Source: Candidatus Krumholzibacteriota bacterium (lineage in GTDB: Bacteria > Krumholzibacteriota > Krumholzibacteriia > Krumholzibacteriales > Krumholzibacteriaceae). From it: a stretch of DNA of 48,126 nucleotides. Made by a program: the position numbers and the translations under genes. Under the pieces are notes generated by a model that worked only from the letters and a program-made list of their open reading frames with translations, was not told the DNA's origin and did not search any database. Location of the stretch: NCBI GenBank assembly GCA_016931295.1, contig JAFGEZ010000027.1, forward strand, positions 1 through 48,126, written 5' to 3'. Below are positions 1 to 7,999 of this stretch, piece after piece; the stretch's first letter is position 1, and each line of letters begins with the position of its first letter.

Positions 1-536
1 CGGTAGGGGGTCGGTTCCTCGAGTGCGAGGCCGCCCCCCGCGAGCCGCGTTTCGTAGAGCGCGAAGACCTCCTCGAGGATGATCGCGAACGAGGTGGCGT
101 CGAGGATGAGATGATGGTAGGGCCAGACGAGCACGTTCTCGTTCTCGCCGAGGAGGAAGACGGCGATGCGGACGAGCGGGGGCGAGGCGATGTCGAAGCC
201 GCGGCGGCGGTCGGCGGCGAGAAACTCCTCGATGCGCGCTTCCCGCTCGCCGGCCGGCCGGTCGCGGAGGTCCTCGACGACGTATTCGAGGTCGGCCTCG
301 CCGTAAACGTCCTGGAGGGGTGTCTCGAGGCCCTCCCAGCGGAAGGCGGTCCTGAGGATCGCGTGGCGCGCCACGACGGCCCGCCAGGCCTCCCCGAAGC
401 GGACCGGGTCGAGCGGGTGGTGCATCCGGCAGATGATCTGCGTGACATCGACGCCCGAGTGCGGCGCGTAGAGGGCGTTGAAAAGCATCCCTTCCTGGAG
501 CGGGGAGAGCGGATACGAATCAACCACGTTCGCCAT
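1..536 (-). CDS. NRPS condensation domain, N-terminal part of a gene running off the left edge
   Basis: The first 178 codons are a canonical non-ribosomal peptide synthetase condensation domain, which joins aminoacyl or peptidyl groups carried on neighbouring carrier proteins. Core motif C1 (SPLQEGMLF) is at about residues 11-19, C2 (RHAILRTAF) at 57-65, and the active-site C3 motif reads HHLILDA at 141-147. The second His and the Asp are kept, but the usual Gly of HHxxxDG is Ala. The ATG at 536 is chosen because AGGAGG lies just upstream and a TAG closes the frame about 70 bases before it. The gene follows the DUF2723 gene on the same strand after 91 bases, so they may be co-transcribed. Whether adenylation, carrier or thioesterase domains follow cannot be seen. 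A stand-alone C domain is the alternative. Confidence 0.85.
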   Translation of the reverse strand, partial: MANVVDSYPLSPLQEGMLFNALYAPHSGVDVTQIICRMHHPLDPVRFGEAWRAVVARHAILRTAFRWEGLETPLQDVYGEADLEYVVEDLRDRPAGEREARIEEFLAADRRRGFDIASPPLVRIAVFLLGENENVLVWPYHHLILDATSFAIILEEVFALYETRLAGGGLALEEPTPY

Positions 537-627
537 GCCGACGTCGACCTCCTGGAGTACCGTGTCACCCGGCGAGATGCAATGGGCGAGCAGTGCGGGG
601 GCATTCTAGAGCAAATATCGGGCCGTG

Positions 628-2238
628 TCAACGCGCCCCGGCGGGTACGGAGCGCGGCGAAACGGCCTTTGCCGGCACCGCGACGACGCGATACAGCGCC
701 GCCTCATCCGGCGACGTCTCCCGGACGGGCTCGAGTCGCAGGCCGCTTCCGTCGAGACCGGGAAGGGGCGCGGTCGTGTAGACCGGGCGTTCGGCGAGAG
801 CCGCTTGGACGATCGGCAGGATGACGTCCGCTCGATCGGGCCCCGCCGCGAACGGATCCGCCTGCGCGAACCGCAGGTCGCCCCGGTTCTCCTCGATCCG
901 GGCGACGTACATGGCGGGGTAGAGATCGTCCCAGCCGGCGAAAAGGAGGGCGTTCTCGTCGAGGCGGCGAACGGTTTGCAGCAGTTGTTCGTGCCACGCG
1001 CGCAACCCGGCGTGGCCGGGGAGCCCGGTGAAGGTGAACTGCGCCTCGCCGGCGCGGAGCCGGGCCGCCGCGGGGCCGGCGACGGGCCAGAGGATCGCGG
1101 CGAAAAGGACCGCGCAGAGAATGGAGCTCGTCGCCGCGCCGGGCACGAGGCGCGTCCGCCGCGCCAGCGAGAGGACGGCATCCGCCCCGGCGGCGAGCAT
1201 GATCGCCAGCAGCAGGTAGCCGGTGATGTAGAAGCTGCGGACGTCCCACACCGGGTAGTTGAACACGTAGAGGAGGTGGGCGGCGAGGCCGGCGAGCAGG
1301 GCCGGGCCGAGCCGGCGGTCGCGCAGCGTGAGGGCGACCGTGCCGATCGCGGCGAGGAGGACGGCGACCGGCGAGAAGTCGGCGAAAAGGACGCGCAGGT
1401 AGCCGAGCGCCTGCCGCGGCATCACGGCGAGCGGGTCGGCGAACATCGTTCCACGCCACTGGCGGGCCCCGAAGAGGAAGCGGAACCGTTCGACGGGCGA
1501 ATCGAGATCCTCCGGTCGCAGGCCCCAGAGCGGGGCGGCGGGACGGTAGACCGTGGCGAAGATGTCGTGGCTCCCCCCGGCGCGATCGACCAGCGCGAAG
1601 CAGAAAACCGTCACCGCGCCGCCGAGGAGCGCGCCGGCGCCGGCCGCCGCCCAGGCGCCGATGCGCGCCGGCCGCGCCGTGATCATGAGGACGAGGACGG
1701 CGGGAAGGAGAAGGACGATGCTGACCTGCACGCCCATGCCGACGCCGCCGAGGCATCCCGCGGCGAAGAGGAAGCGCGCCCGCCGCGTCCGCCACCAGAG
1801 GATCGCCGACAAGAGCACCCCGGCCGCGACCGCCGCTCCGGGCGCGTAGATCTCGGCGATCGTCGCCTGCGACCACCATGTCGACGACAGGGCCAGCGCG
1901 GCGATGCCCGCGATGGCGCCGGCGCGGCTCGCGCCGGCGTAGCGCGCCGCGAAAAAGAGCGTGCCGAGCGCGGCGGCGGCCATGAGGGCGGAGAGGAGAT
2001 TGACGCGGAACGCGGTTCCGGCCGCGTGAAGGCCGGCGACGAGCCTTGCGACAAGCAGGAAGACGGGATAGCCCGTCGTGTGGGCGTGGCCGGTGAAGCG
2101 GGCGAGGAACTGGAATTCCCCGGAGTCGCCCGGCAGGAGACCCGGCGCGAGCGTGCGCAGGTAGACGGCGAGCCCGGCGAGCGCCACGGCGAGCGCCACG
2201 AGGGCATCCATGCGATCCGGATCGCGTCGCCGGGTCAT
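628..2238 (-). CDS. DUF2723-family polytopic membrane protein
   Basis: A 536-residue integral membrane protein. The N-terminal region has the DUF2723 (TMEM260-like) signature: a first membrane helix at about residues 12-30, the loop motif PGDSGEFQF, then HTTGYPVF. About ten hydrophobic helices follow and the last ~140 residues are soluble. Relatives resemble GT-C type glycosyltransferases that use lipid-linked sugars, but no activity is shown for bacterial members. The open frame extends further upstream as low-complexity Arg/Ala/Pro sequence typical of a shadow frame. I therefore start at the ATG at 2238 (MTRRRDPDRMDAL), just before the first helix. It is divergent from the S41 peptidase gene and lies upstream of the NRPS gene on the same strand. 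Confidence 0.85.
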   Translation of the reverse strand: MTRRRDPDRMDALVALAVALAGLAVYLRTLAPGLLPGDSGEFQFLARFTGHAHTTGYPVFLLVARLVAGLHAAGTAFRVNLLSALMAAAALGTLFFAARYAGASRAGAIAGIAALALSSTWWSQATIAEIYAPGAAVAAGVLLSAILWWRTRRARFLFAAGCLGGVGMGVQVSIVLLLPAVLVLMITARPARIGAWAAAGAGALLGGAVTVFCFALVDRAGGSHDIFATVYRPAAPLWGLRPEDLDSPVERFRFLFGARQWRGTMFADPLAVMPRQALGYLRVLFADFSPVAVLLAAIGTVALTLRDRRLGPALLAGLAAHLLYVFNYPVWDVRSFYITGYLLLAIMLAAGADAVLSLARRTRLVPGAATSSILCAVLFAAILWPVAGPAAARLRAGEAQFTFTGLPGHAGLRAWHEQLLQTVRRLDENALLFAGWDDLYPAMYVARIEENRGDLRFAQADPFAAGPDRADVILPIVQAALAERPVYTTAPLPGLDGSGLRLEPVRETSPDEAALYRVVAVPAKAVSPRSVPAGAR

Positions 2239-2352
2239 CGGAGGGGCGTCTCCCGCGCGAGAGGGCCAGAGAGGATTCGCCGCAGGATAGCACGGCGCCG
2301 GCGTCGGGGGAAGAGGCAACTCCGCGCGCCGCGGGCGCTCGGCCGGTTTCTG

Positions 2353-2382
2353 TTGAAAGATGTTGGCCCGTGCGCATATTCT
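2353..2382 (+). promoter_or_regulatory. sigma70-type promoter of the S41 peptidase operon
   Basis: A -35 box TTGAAA (2353-2358) is separated by 18 bases from a -10 box TATTCT (2377-2382). Transcription would start near 2389, followed by a GAAAGGAGA Shine-Dalgarno at 2402-2410 just before the ATG at 2414. The boxes match consensus at 5/6 and 4/6 positions. Confidence 0.55.
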
Positions 2383-2413
2383 CACCTGGAGACCGCCACG
2401 TGAAAGGAGACGC

Positions 2414-4576
2414 ATGCGACGCTCGATCCGGATCATCACCCTCGTTGGCCTCGCCGCCCTCGTCGTCGGCGCCGCAGGCGCCTGGCTGCTCCACGCCCAG
2501 CCCTTCGGTCCCGTGTTCGACGCCTTCGCCATCGCCGCATGGCTGGGGCTCGTTCTGGCCCTCGCCGGTCCGGCGGCGCTCGTCGCGCGCCGAGCCGCGT
2601 GGGGCGCGGCCGCCGGATCGCTCCTCGCCGTCGCGGCCGTCGCCGTGCTCCTTCTCGGCGTGATCGTTCTCGTCGACTCCGAGATCCTCATCTACCGCGG
2701 CCTGCCCCCGTCGCCGACGGCCGGGGAGTGGGTCGCCGACCTCGACACCCTCGCCGCGAGGATGCGGGAGATCCATCCCGCGCTCTTCGAGCACGTGGAC
2801 GAGGCGACGTTCGACGCGGCCGTCCGGGAGCTCGCCGCCGAGATTCCCCGCCTCGGCGAGGACGATATCCTCGCCGGCTTCGCGCGGATCGTCGCCCTGC
2901 CGCGGGATGCGCACTGCCTGCCGAACGTCATGTCATTCAACCTCGACTGGCACCTCATCCCACTCGCCCTCTGGCAGTTCGACGACGGCCTCTACGTGAC
3001 GAACGCTCCCCGGGAACGCCGCGGTCTCGTCGGCTGTCGCCTCGTCGCCATCGAGGAGACTCCCGTCGCCGAGGCGATGGAGCGGATGCGACGGTATTTC
3101 ACCGCAGAGACGGATGCCGGCTGGCTCGAGCGCGGTCCGCTGGCCCTCTCGGTCGGCGAGTGGCTGGCCGCCGAGGGGATCGCGCGCGACGCGCGGCGGA
3201 TCGAACTGACCTTCGAGCGGGCGGGGGGGGAGCGCTTCGCCGAGCGCCTGCGCACCGTCCACTACCTCCCCTGCATCTACTGGTCGACGATCCGCCGGGT
3301 GGAGAACGACGCGCACCCGGTCGTGACGAACGAACGCCGGGACAACTACGCCTTCGAGTCACTCGAGGGGGGAAAGACGGTCCTCTTCCGCTTCAACGCC
3401 GCCGTCGATCTCGGCGGCGATCGAAGCTTCGCCGGCTTCCTCGATTCGCTCGCCGTGTTCGTCCGCGAGGGCCCGGCCGAACGGCTCGTCATCGACCTCC
3501 GGAGCAACGGGGGAGGGAACGGCAATCTCGCGTCCCTCATCGTCGACTGCGTCACGGGGATCGGGAAGTTCGAACGGCCCGGGCGGCTCTACGTCCTCAT
3601 CAGCCGCAGATCCTTCTCGGCGGCCGCCATGACCGCCTCGATGCTCCGCTACAACACGCAGGCGATCTTCGTGGGCGAGACGACCGCGCAGGGTCCGGAT
3701 TTCTTTTCGTCGCCGGCGATCGTTCGCCTGCCCGAGTGCAGGCGCGCGTTCTTCGTCTCGACGCGGGCGACGCTCGCCACGCCGGTGCGCGGGGACCGCG
3801 CGCCGATCGAACCGGACATCCCCGTCCGCTGCACATGGGCCGATTTCGCCGCGGGACGCGATGCGGCGATCGATCTCATCCTCGGCCGGGACATGCCTCG
3901 CGTCCGGTCGGGACCGCCGGAACTGGACGCGGCGCTCATCAGGCGCCTCGTGGGTCGGTACCGGTTCAGCCCCTGGCAGAGTCTCGACATGGAGCACGAT
4001 GAGGGGGGGCTTCGCCTGCGTATCGATGACGCGATCGAGGGCAGCCTCTGCCGCGCGCGCACCGATGTCGTTCCGGTGGGAGACGAACTGGGCACCGGCA
4101 TTCCCGGCGTCTTCATCCGGTTTGTCGACGGGGTGGACGGGAAGCCGGATTCCCTCCTCGTCGACTGGAGGGGACACGTGATCGTCGCGCCGAGGGCGCC
4201 CGCGGACTGGTCTCTGCCGATGGAGCTCGTCGCCGCGGGGCGCGTCGAGGAGGGGATCGATCTCTTCCGCCGCGACATCGCTCCCATCGCGGACAAGACG
4301 CCGCAGATCGAACGGATGCTGAACAACCTCGGCTACCGGTTCATGAGGAACGAGCGGCTCGACGATGCGATCGCCGTCTTCGAGCTCAACACGGAGCTCT
4401 ATCCCCGTTCGGCCAACGCCTGGGACAGCCTGGGCGAGGGATGCATGGAGGCGGGTCGGACAAAGGACGCGATCCGCTTCTACGAGAAATCGCTCGATCT
4501 CAACCCCGACAACGCCAATGCGAAACGGATGCTGGAGCGGCTCCGCGGCTCCGGAGAAGGGAGAAACGATCCATGA
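2414..4576 (+). CDS. Membrane-anchored S41-family peptidase with C-terminal TPRs
   Basis: A 720-residue protein. Three hydrophobic helices occupy roughly residues 8-26, 36-56 and 63-87. The extracytoplasmic part contains an S41 (tail-specific protease) core with the strand motif IDLRSNGGGNG and the nucleophile region SRRSFSAA, candidate Ser at 400-402. The last ~110 residues hold two TPR units (motifs NNLGYRFMRNERLDDAI and SLGEGCMEAGRTKDAI). S41 enzymes cut proteins near their C-termini; here the substrate is unknown. No PDZ domain is evident, as in the tricorn/IRBP-like S41 branch. The start at 2414 has a strong Shine-Dalgarno; the frame extends upstream to 2360 without a ribosome site. The stop overlaps the start of the next gene (ATGA), indicating translational coupling. 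Confidence 0.88.
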   Translation: MRRSIRIITLVGLAALVVGAAGAWLLHAQPFGPVFDAFAIAAWLGLVLALAGPAALVARRAAWGAAAGSLLAVAAVAVLLLGVIVLVDSEILIYRGLPPSPTAGEWVADLDTLAARMREIHPALFEHVDEATFDAAVRELAAEIPRLGEDDILAGFARIVALPRDAHCLPNVMSFNLDWHLIPLALWQFDDGLYVTNAPRERRGLVGCRLVAIEETPVAEAMERMRRYFTAETDAGWLERGPLALSVGEWLAAEGIARDARRIELTFERAGGERFAERLRTVHYLPCIYWSTIRRVENDAHPVVTNERRDNYAFESLEGGKTVLFRFNAAVDLGGDRSFAGFLDSLAVFVREGPAERLVIDLRSNGGGNGNLASLIVDCVTGIGKFERPGRLYVLISRRSFSAAAMTASMLRYNTQAIFVGETTAQGPDFFSSPAIVRLPECRRAFFVSTRATLATPVRGDRAPIEPDIPVRCTWADFAAGRDAAIDLILGRDMPRVRSGPPELDAALIRRLVGRYRFSPWQSLDMEHDEGGLRLRIDDAIEGSLCRARTDVVPVGDELGTGIPGVFIRFVDGVDGKPDSLLVDWRGHVIVAPRAPADWSLPMELVAAGRVEEGIDLFRRDIAPIADKTPQIERMLNNLGYRFMRNERLDDAIAVFELNTELYPRSANAWDSLGEGCMEAGRTKDAIRFYEKSLDLNPDNANAKRMLERLRGSGEGRNDP

Positions 4577-5304
4577 TCCGAACGGCGCTCTGCGCGGCCG
4601 CACTCCTCGCGGCCCTCGCCGCCCCCGCGGCGGCCGGCTTCGAGACGGACACGATCGCGACGTCGGCGGGAGACCTCGCGATCACGTTCATCGGGCACGG
4701 CACGCTCATGTTTACCGTCGGCGGCAGGACGGTCCACGTCGATCCATGGACCCGCCTCGCCGACTATTCGGCTTTGCCGAAAGCCGACCTCGTTCTCCTG
4801 ACCCACGCCCACCGCGACCATCTCGACCCCGACGCGCTTGCCGCCGTTCGCACGGAGGCGACGGCCGTCGTCATGCCTGCCGTCTGCGCGGAAGACGTGG
4901 AAAGCGGCGTCGTGATGGGCAACGGCGAGACGGCCGAGGCCGCGGGTTTCGCGATCGAGGCGGTTCCGATGTACAACATCGTCCACCTGCGGAAGGACGG
5001 CTCGCCCTTCCACGAGAAGGGGGTGGGGAACGGCTACGTCGTCCAGATCGGCGACACCCGCCTCTACATCGCCGGCGACACGGAGAACACCCCCGAGATG
5101 AAGGCCCTCGAGGAAATCGACATCGCCTTCCTGCCGATGAACCTTCCCTACACGATGACCCCGGAGATGGTCGCCGACGCCGCCCGGGCCTTCCGTCCCC
5201 GGATCCTCTACCCGTACCACTTCGGCGATACCGACACCGCGACGCTCGTCGAGCTGCTGAAGGACGAGACGGACATCGAGGTGCGGATCAGGCGGATGGA
5301 GTAG
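4573..5304 (+). CDS. Exported metallo-beta-lactamase-fold hydrolase (UlaG-like)
   Basis: A 243-residue protein with an N-terminal signal peptide (about residues 1-20, cleavage after AAA). It has the metallo-beta-lactamase metal motif THAHRDHLD, giving HxHxDH, then AGDTENTP carrying the later Asp ligand and a terminal YPYHFGD His. This arrangement fits the L-ascorbate-6-phosphate lactonase-like (UlaG-type) branch of the fold; the substrate cannot be deduced. It begins inside the stop of the S41 peptidase gene (ATGA overlap) and is followed after four bases by the DUF389 gene, so the three form one operon. Confidence 0.88.
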   Translation: MIRTALCAAALLAALAAPAAAGFETDTIATSAGDLAITFIGHGTLMFTVGGRTVHVDPWTRLADYSALPKADLVLLTHAHRDHLDPDALAAVRTEATAVVMPAVCAEDVESGVVMGNGETAEAAGFAIEAVPMYNIVHLRKDGSPFHEKGVGNGYVVQIGDTRLYIAGDTENTPEMKALEEIDIAFLPMNLPYTMTPEMVADAARAFRPRILYPYHFGDTDTATLVELLKDETDIEVRIRRME

Positions 5305-5308
5305 CCGC

Positions 5309-6325
5309 ATGTCGCTGCGCATGATCGAGATCGTCATCCCCGAGGCGGAGATGCCCGCGCTCGAGGAGATCCTCAAAGAACGGGCCGCCACGCGCATCTG
5401 GACCGAGACGATCGCCGAGGGGAAGGGGCGGGCGAAGGTGCTCATGCCGCCCGAGCTCGTCGAGAGCACCCTCGACGCCCTCCGCGAGCGCTTCGGCGGC
5501 AGCCCCGGATTCCGCGCGATGCTGCTGCGGGTCGAGGCGACCGTCCCCGAGATCAAGGTCGACGAGGAGAGGAAGGAACAGAAGGAGAAGGCCGCCGCGG
5601 CGGCGGCGACGCCCGACGCGGACCGCATCAGCCGCGAGGAGCTCTACGAGGCCGTCCTCGATGGGGCGCGCCTCTCGCGGATCTATTTCGTCATGGTCGT
5701 CCTCTCCACCCTCGTGGCCGCGATCGGCCTGACGAGAGGGGACGTGGCCGTCATCATCGGGGCGATGGTGATCGCGCCGCTTCTCGGGCCGAACGTGGCG
5801 ATGGCCCTCGCCACGACGCTCGGCGACACGACGCTCCTGCGCAAGGGGCTCGCCGCTCTCGGCGCCGGCGTTGCCGTGTCGGGGGCCCTGTCGGTGGGGA
5901 TTGGCCTCGTCATACACGTCGATCCGTCGGCGCCGCAGCTCGCGGCACGGGCCTCGCTCGGGATCAGCGACGTGCTCCTCGCCGTCACGGCGGGGATCGC
6001 CGGGACCTTCTCCTACACGACGGGGCTGCCGACGGCGCTGATCGGCGTGATGGTGGCCGTCGCGCTCCTCCCGCCCCTCGTGACGGCCGGGCTGCTCCTG
6101 GGCGGCGGGATGCCGGACCTCGCGCTCCGGGCCGCGGCGCTCCTCGTGACGAACATCGCCTGCGTGAACCTCGCCGGGGTCGTGACCTTCCTCGCGCAGC
6201 GGGTGCGCCCGCGGCGCTGGTGGGAGGAGGAGCGCGCCCGGCGCGCCGCCCGCATCTCGATCGCGATCTGGGTCGTGGTGCTGGCCGTGCTCGTCGCCGC
6301 GATGCTGCTCTTCTGGCGGGTGTAG
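5309..6325 (+). CDS. DUF389 (TIGR00341-type) multi-pass membrane protein
   Basis: A 338-residue protein of the DUF389 family. The N-terminal ~100 residues form a soluble ACT-like region (RMIEIVIPEAEMP) followed by a charged, Lys/Glu/Ala-rich linker. Residues from about 128 contain six or so membrane helices, including the family-typical GAMVIAPLLGPNVA and VALLPPLVTAGLLLG. No biochemical function is established for the family. The start at 5309 is four bases after the preceding stop; an internal ATG at 5321 is an alternative. It is the last gene of the operon and faces the acyltransferase gene tail-to-tail. Confidence 0.88.
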   Translation: MSLRMIEIVIPEAEMPALEEILKERAATRIWTETIAEGKGRAKVLMPPELVESTLDALRERFGGSPGFRAMLLRVEATVPEIKVDEERKEQKEKAAAAAATPDADRISREELYEAVLDGARLSRIYFVMVVLSTLVAAIGLTRGDVAVIIGAMVIAPLLGPNVAMALATTLGDTTLLRKGLAALGAGVAVSGALSVGIGLVIHVDPSAPQLAARASLGISDVLLAVTAGIAGTFSYTTGLPTALIGVMVAVALLPPLVTAGLLLGGGMPDLALRAAALLVTNIACVNLAGVVTFLAQRVRPRRWWEEERARRAARISIAIWVVVLAVLVAAMLLFWRV

Positions 6326-6445
6326 GCGGCGTCAGAATCACCGTAAGGATGTACTTCGCACGCGGAGATTCGGCCTCGATAGAAACCGATCGACGTTACC
6401 GCCGCTGCTCGTGCAAACATACCTAACCGGTAACAACGGCTGCGT

Positions 6446-7603
6446 TTATTTGCGCGTTTTTACGCCCAGAAGCAGGCGCGTGGGCGGCGTGCGCTTCGCC
6501 AGCTCGCAGACGAGCAGGCAGGCGGCGTACGAGACCGCGCAGATCGCGACGAACTCGGCGAGGATCCCTAGCCGCAGCCGGGTGACATAATGCCCCGTCA
6601 CGGAGATGGCGACGAGGTGGAGGATATAGAAAGGGTACGAGATCCGGTTGAACCACCGGAGGAAGCGGTTCGAGAACGAGAGGAAACGACGCACGAACCC
6701 GAGGATCGAGATCGTCCAGCACCAGGTGTTCAATCCCGCGACCAGCGAGTAGAGAAGGTACCCCGGCGCATAGGCCGGGGCGGAGTTTCCCGTGTATTCC
6801 ATGTACAGCTTTGCCGCCGACAAGGCGATCCCGAGCGCGAGGGAAACGGTGAGGTGCCGGTCGATGGCCCGGCGCCACCGTGGATCGCCGGCGATGACGA
6901 GCCCGAAGAGGAAGGCCGTCAGGTTGTAGGCGAAGTAGCCCCAGTCCGTGTAGAGGTTGTTCTGGAAGAAGGGCCAGATCGGCGACAGGAGGGCGAAGAT
7001 CGCGGCGATTGGCACGCCGCCGAGGAAGATCGCGCCCCGGCGGCCCGTCAACAGCCGCGTCGTTTGTTCGCAGAAGCGGCATGTTCCCGCGAGGATCCGC
7101 GGGTACGCGTAAAGCAGGAGCATCGAGTAGATGAAGAGGTAGCCGACGAACCACATGTGGGCCCAGTTCGGTCCGCCGCTCACCGGCGAATGGAACATCG
7201 TCAGGATGCACCACGGCCAGAACTGCGTCAGGAAGTCGACGCCGGTGAGATCGATGTCCGACGGCCAGTGCCAGCCAAGCACGGGGAAGAGGAGGATCAT
7301 GAAGGCCAGGAGCGGCACGAGGAGCCGCCGGACGCGCTCGACGACGTATTCGCGGCGCGACCGGTACCGCATGGCCATCGCCGAGGCGGTGCCGGCGACG
7401 AGGAAGAGCAGGTACATGTGCAGGGGACTGCAGAAGTTGACGTAGCCGTGAAGGGCGTACCAGGCGACGGTGCCGCGTTGCACCGATGAGAACCCGCCGA
7501 CGCTCGTGATCATCCAGGCCGTGTGGAACGGGATCAGGTTGATCGTCACGATCACGCGCAGCCAGTCCAGATCGTGCCGTCTTTCGCGTACCACCTGCTC
7601 CAT
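6446..7603 (-). CDS. Acyltransferase 3 (OafA/YrhL-like) membrane O-acyltransferase
   Basis: A 385-residue polytopic membrane protein of the acyltransferase-3 family, which transfers acyl groups (often acetyl) to sugars of surface polysaccharides. The N-terminus RRHDLDWLRVIVTIN followed by PFHTAW supplies the conserved Arg/Asp and membrane His, and about ten helices follow. The C-terminal helix ISYPFYILHL is characteristic. The frame runs open to 8524, but the upstream part has no family similarity. The ATG at 7603 gives the usual N-terminus. It lacks a Shine-Dalgarno and lies exactly where a promoter would place the first transcribed base. Its GC content is lower than that of flanking genes. 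Confidence 0.85.
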   Translation of the reverse strand: MEQVVRERRHDLDWLRVIVTINLIPFHTAWMITSVGGFSSVQRGTVAWYALHGYVNFCSPLHMYLLFLVAGTASAMAMRYRSRREYVVERVRRLLVPLLAFMILLFPVLGWHWPSDIDLTGVDFLTQFWPWCILTMFHSPVSGGPNWAHMWFVGYLFIYSMLLLYAYPRILAGTCRFCEQTTRLLTGRRGAIFLGGVPIAAIFALLSPIWPFFQNNLYTDWGYFAYNLTAFLFGLVIAGDPRWRRAIDRHLTVSLALGIALSAAKLYMEYTGNSAPAYAPGYLLYSLVAGLNTWCWTISILGFVRRFLSFSNRFLRWFNRISYPFYILHLVAISVTGHYVTRLRLGILAEFVAICAVSYAACLLVCELAKRTPPTRLLLGVKTRK

Positions 7604-7609
7604 GCGATA

Positions 7610-7638
7610 ATTGTATTCGCCGTGGAATTGCTTGACAA
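7610..7638 (-). promoter_or_regulatory. Promoter directly abutting the acyltransferase start (leaderless)
   Basis: On the minus strand a -35 box TTGTCA (7638-7633) is followed by a 17-base spacer and a -10 box TACAAT (7615-7610), each 5/6 to consensus. Only six bases separate the -10 box from the ATG at 7603. The predicted first transcribed base is therefore the A of the start codon, implying a leaderless mRNA. No Shine-Dalgarno is present. Confidence 0.55.
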
Positions 7639-7876
7639 GGACCGTCTTCGTCGAGTCGTTCGCCACCCCCACGCAAATGGAGACGATACTATTGACCGTA
7701 TCTATCGGGAGCGTCTTTCCGGGGATGTCCCGGACGCGGCATGTCTCTTTCGTCTCTACGTCATGATGGATCTCTTCTCGATATTCGTTTCCTCGAGGCT
7801 GCTCTTCTGGCGGGTGCAGGACCGGTTGCCGGGAATATGCAGCCCATGAAGCGGCTCCGGCGGGCGCGTAGTGATG

Positions 7877-7904
7877 TTGACAGGCACTGCACGCCGGATA
7901 AAAT
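7877..7904 (+). promoter_or_regulatory. Promoter of the FG-GAP protein gene
   Basis: A perfect -35 box TTGACA (7877-7882) is followed 16 bases later by TAAAAT (7899-7904), with further AT-rich bases to 7910. Transcription from near 7911 would give a ~90-base leader to the ATG at 8000. Confidence 0.6.
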
Positions 7905-7999
7905 AATACAGGGAAGACAATCGGCGGCGGGTGACTATCGAAGGGAACAACACCACATCTGTTGCGGGTCTCGACTCTTCTTTGCCGGGGGGGGGGAAC

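Larger units (their letters stand above)
7604..7999. other. 396-bp divergent intergenic region
   Basis: This gap separates the divergent acyltransferase (minus) and FG-GAP (plus) genes. It is less GC-rich than the surroundings. It holds one promoter-like pair for each direction (7610-7638 minus and 7877-7904 plus). I see no convincing coding frame: the open frames crossing it have no recognisable domain or ribosome site. Confidence 0.6.

Noticed and set aside
625-2403. Long Arg/Ala/Gly-rich open frames opposite real genes throughout the window
   Set aside because: Antisense and shifted frames of GC-rich genes stay open by codon bias. They show no domains, have low-complexity composition and lack ribosome sites.
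6395-6434. Inverted repeat GTTACCG / CGGTAAC after the DUF389 gene
   Set aside because: A 26-base loop and no T-tract; probably chance.
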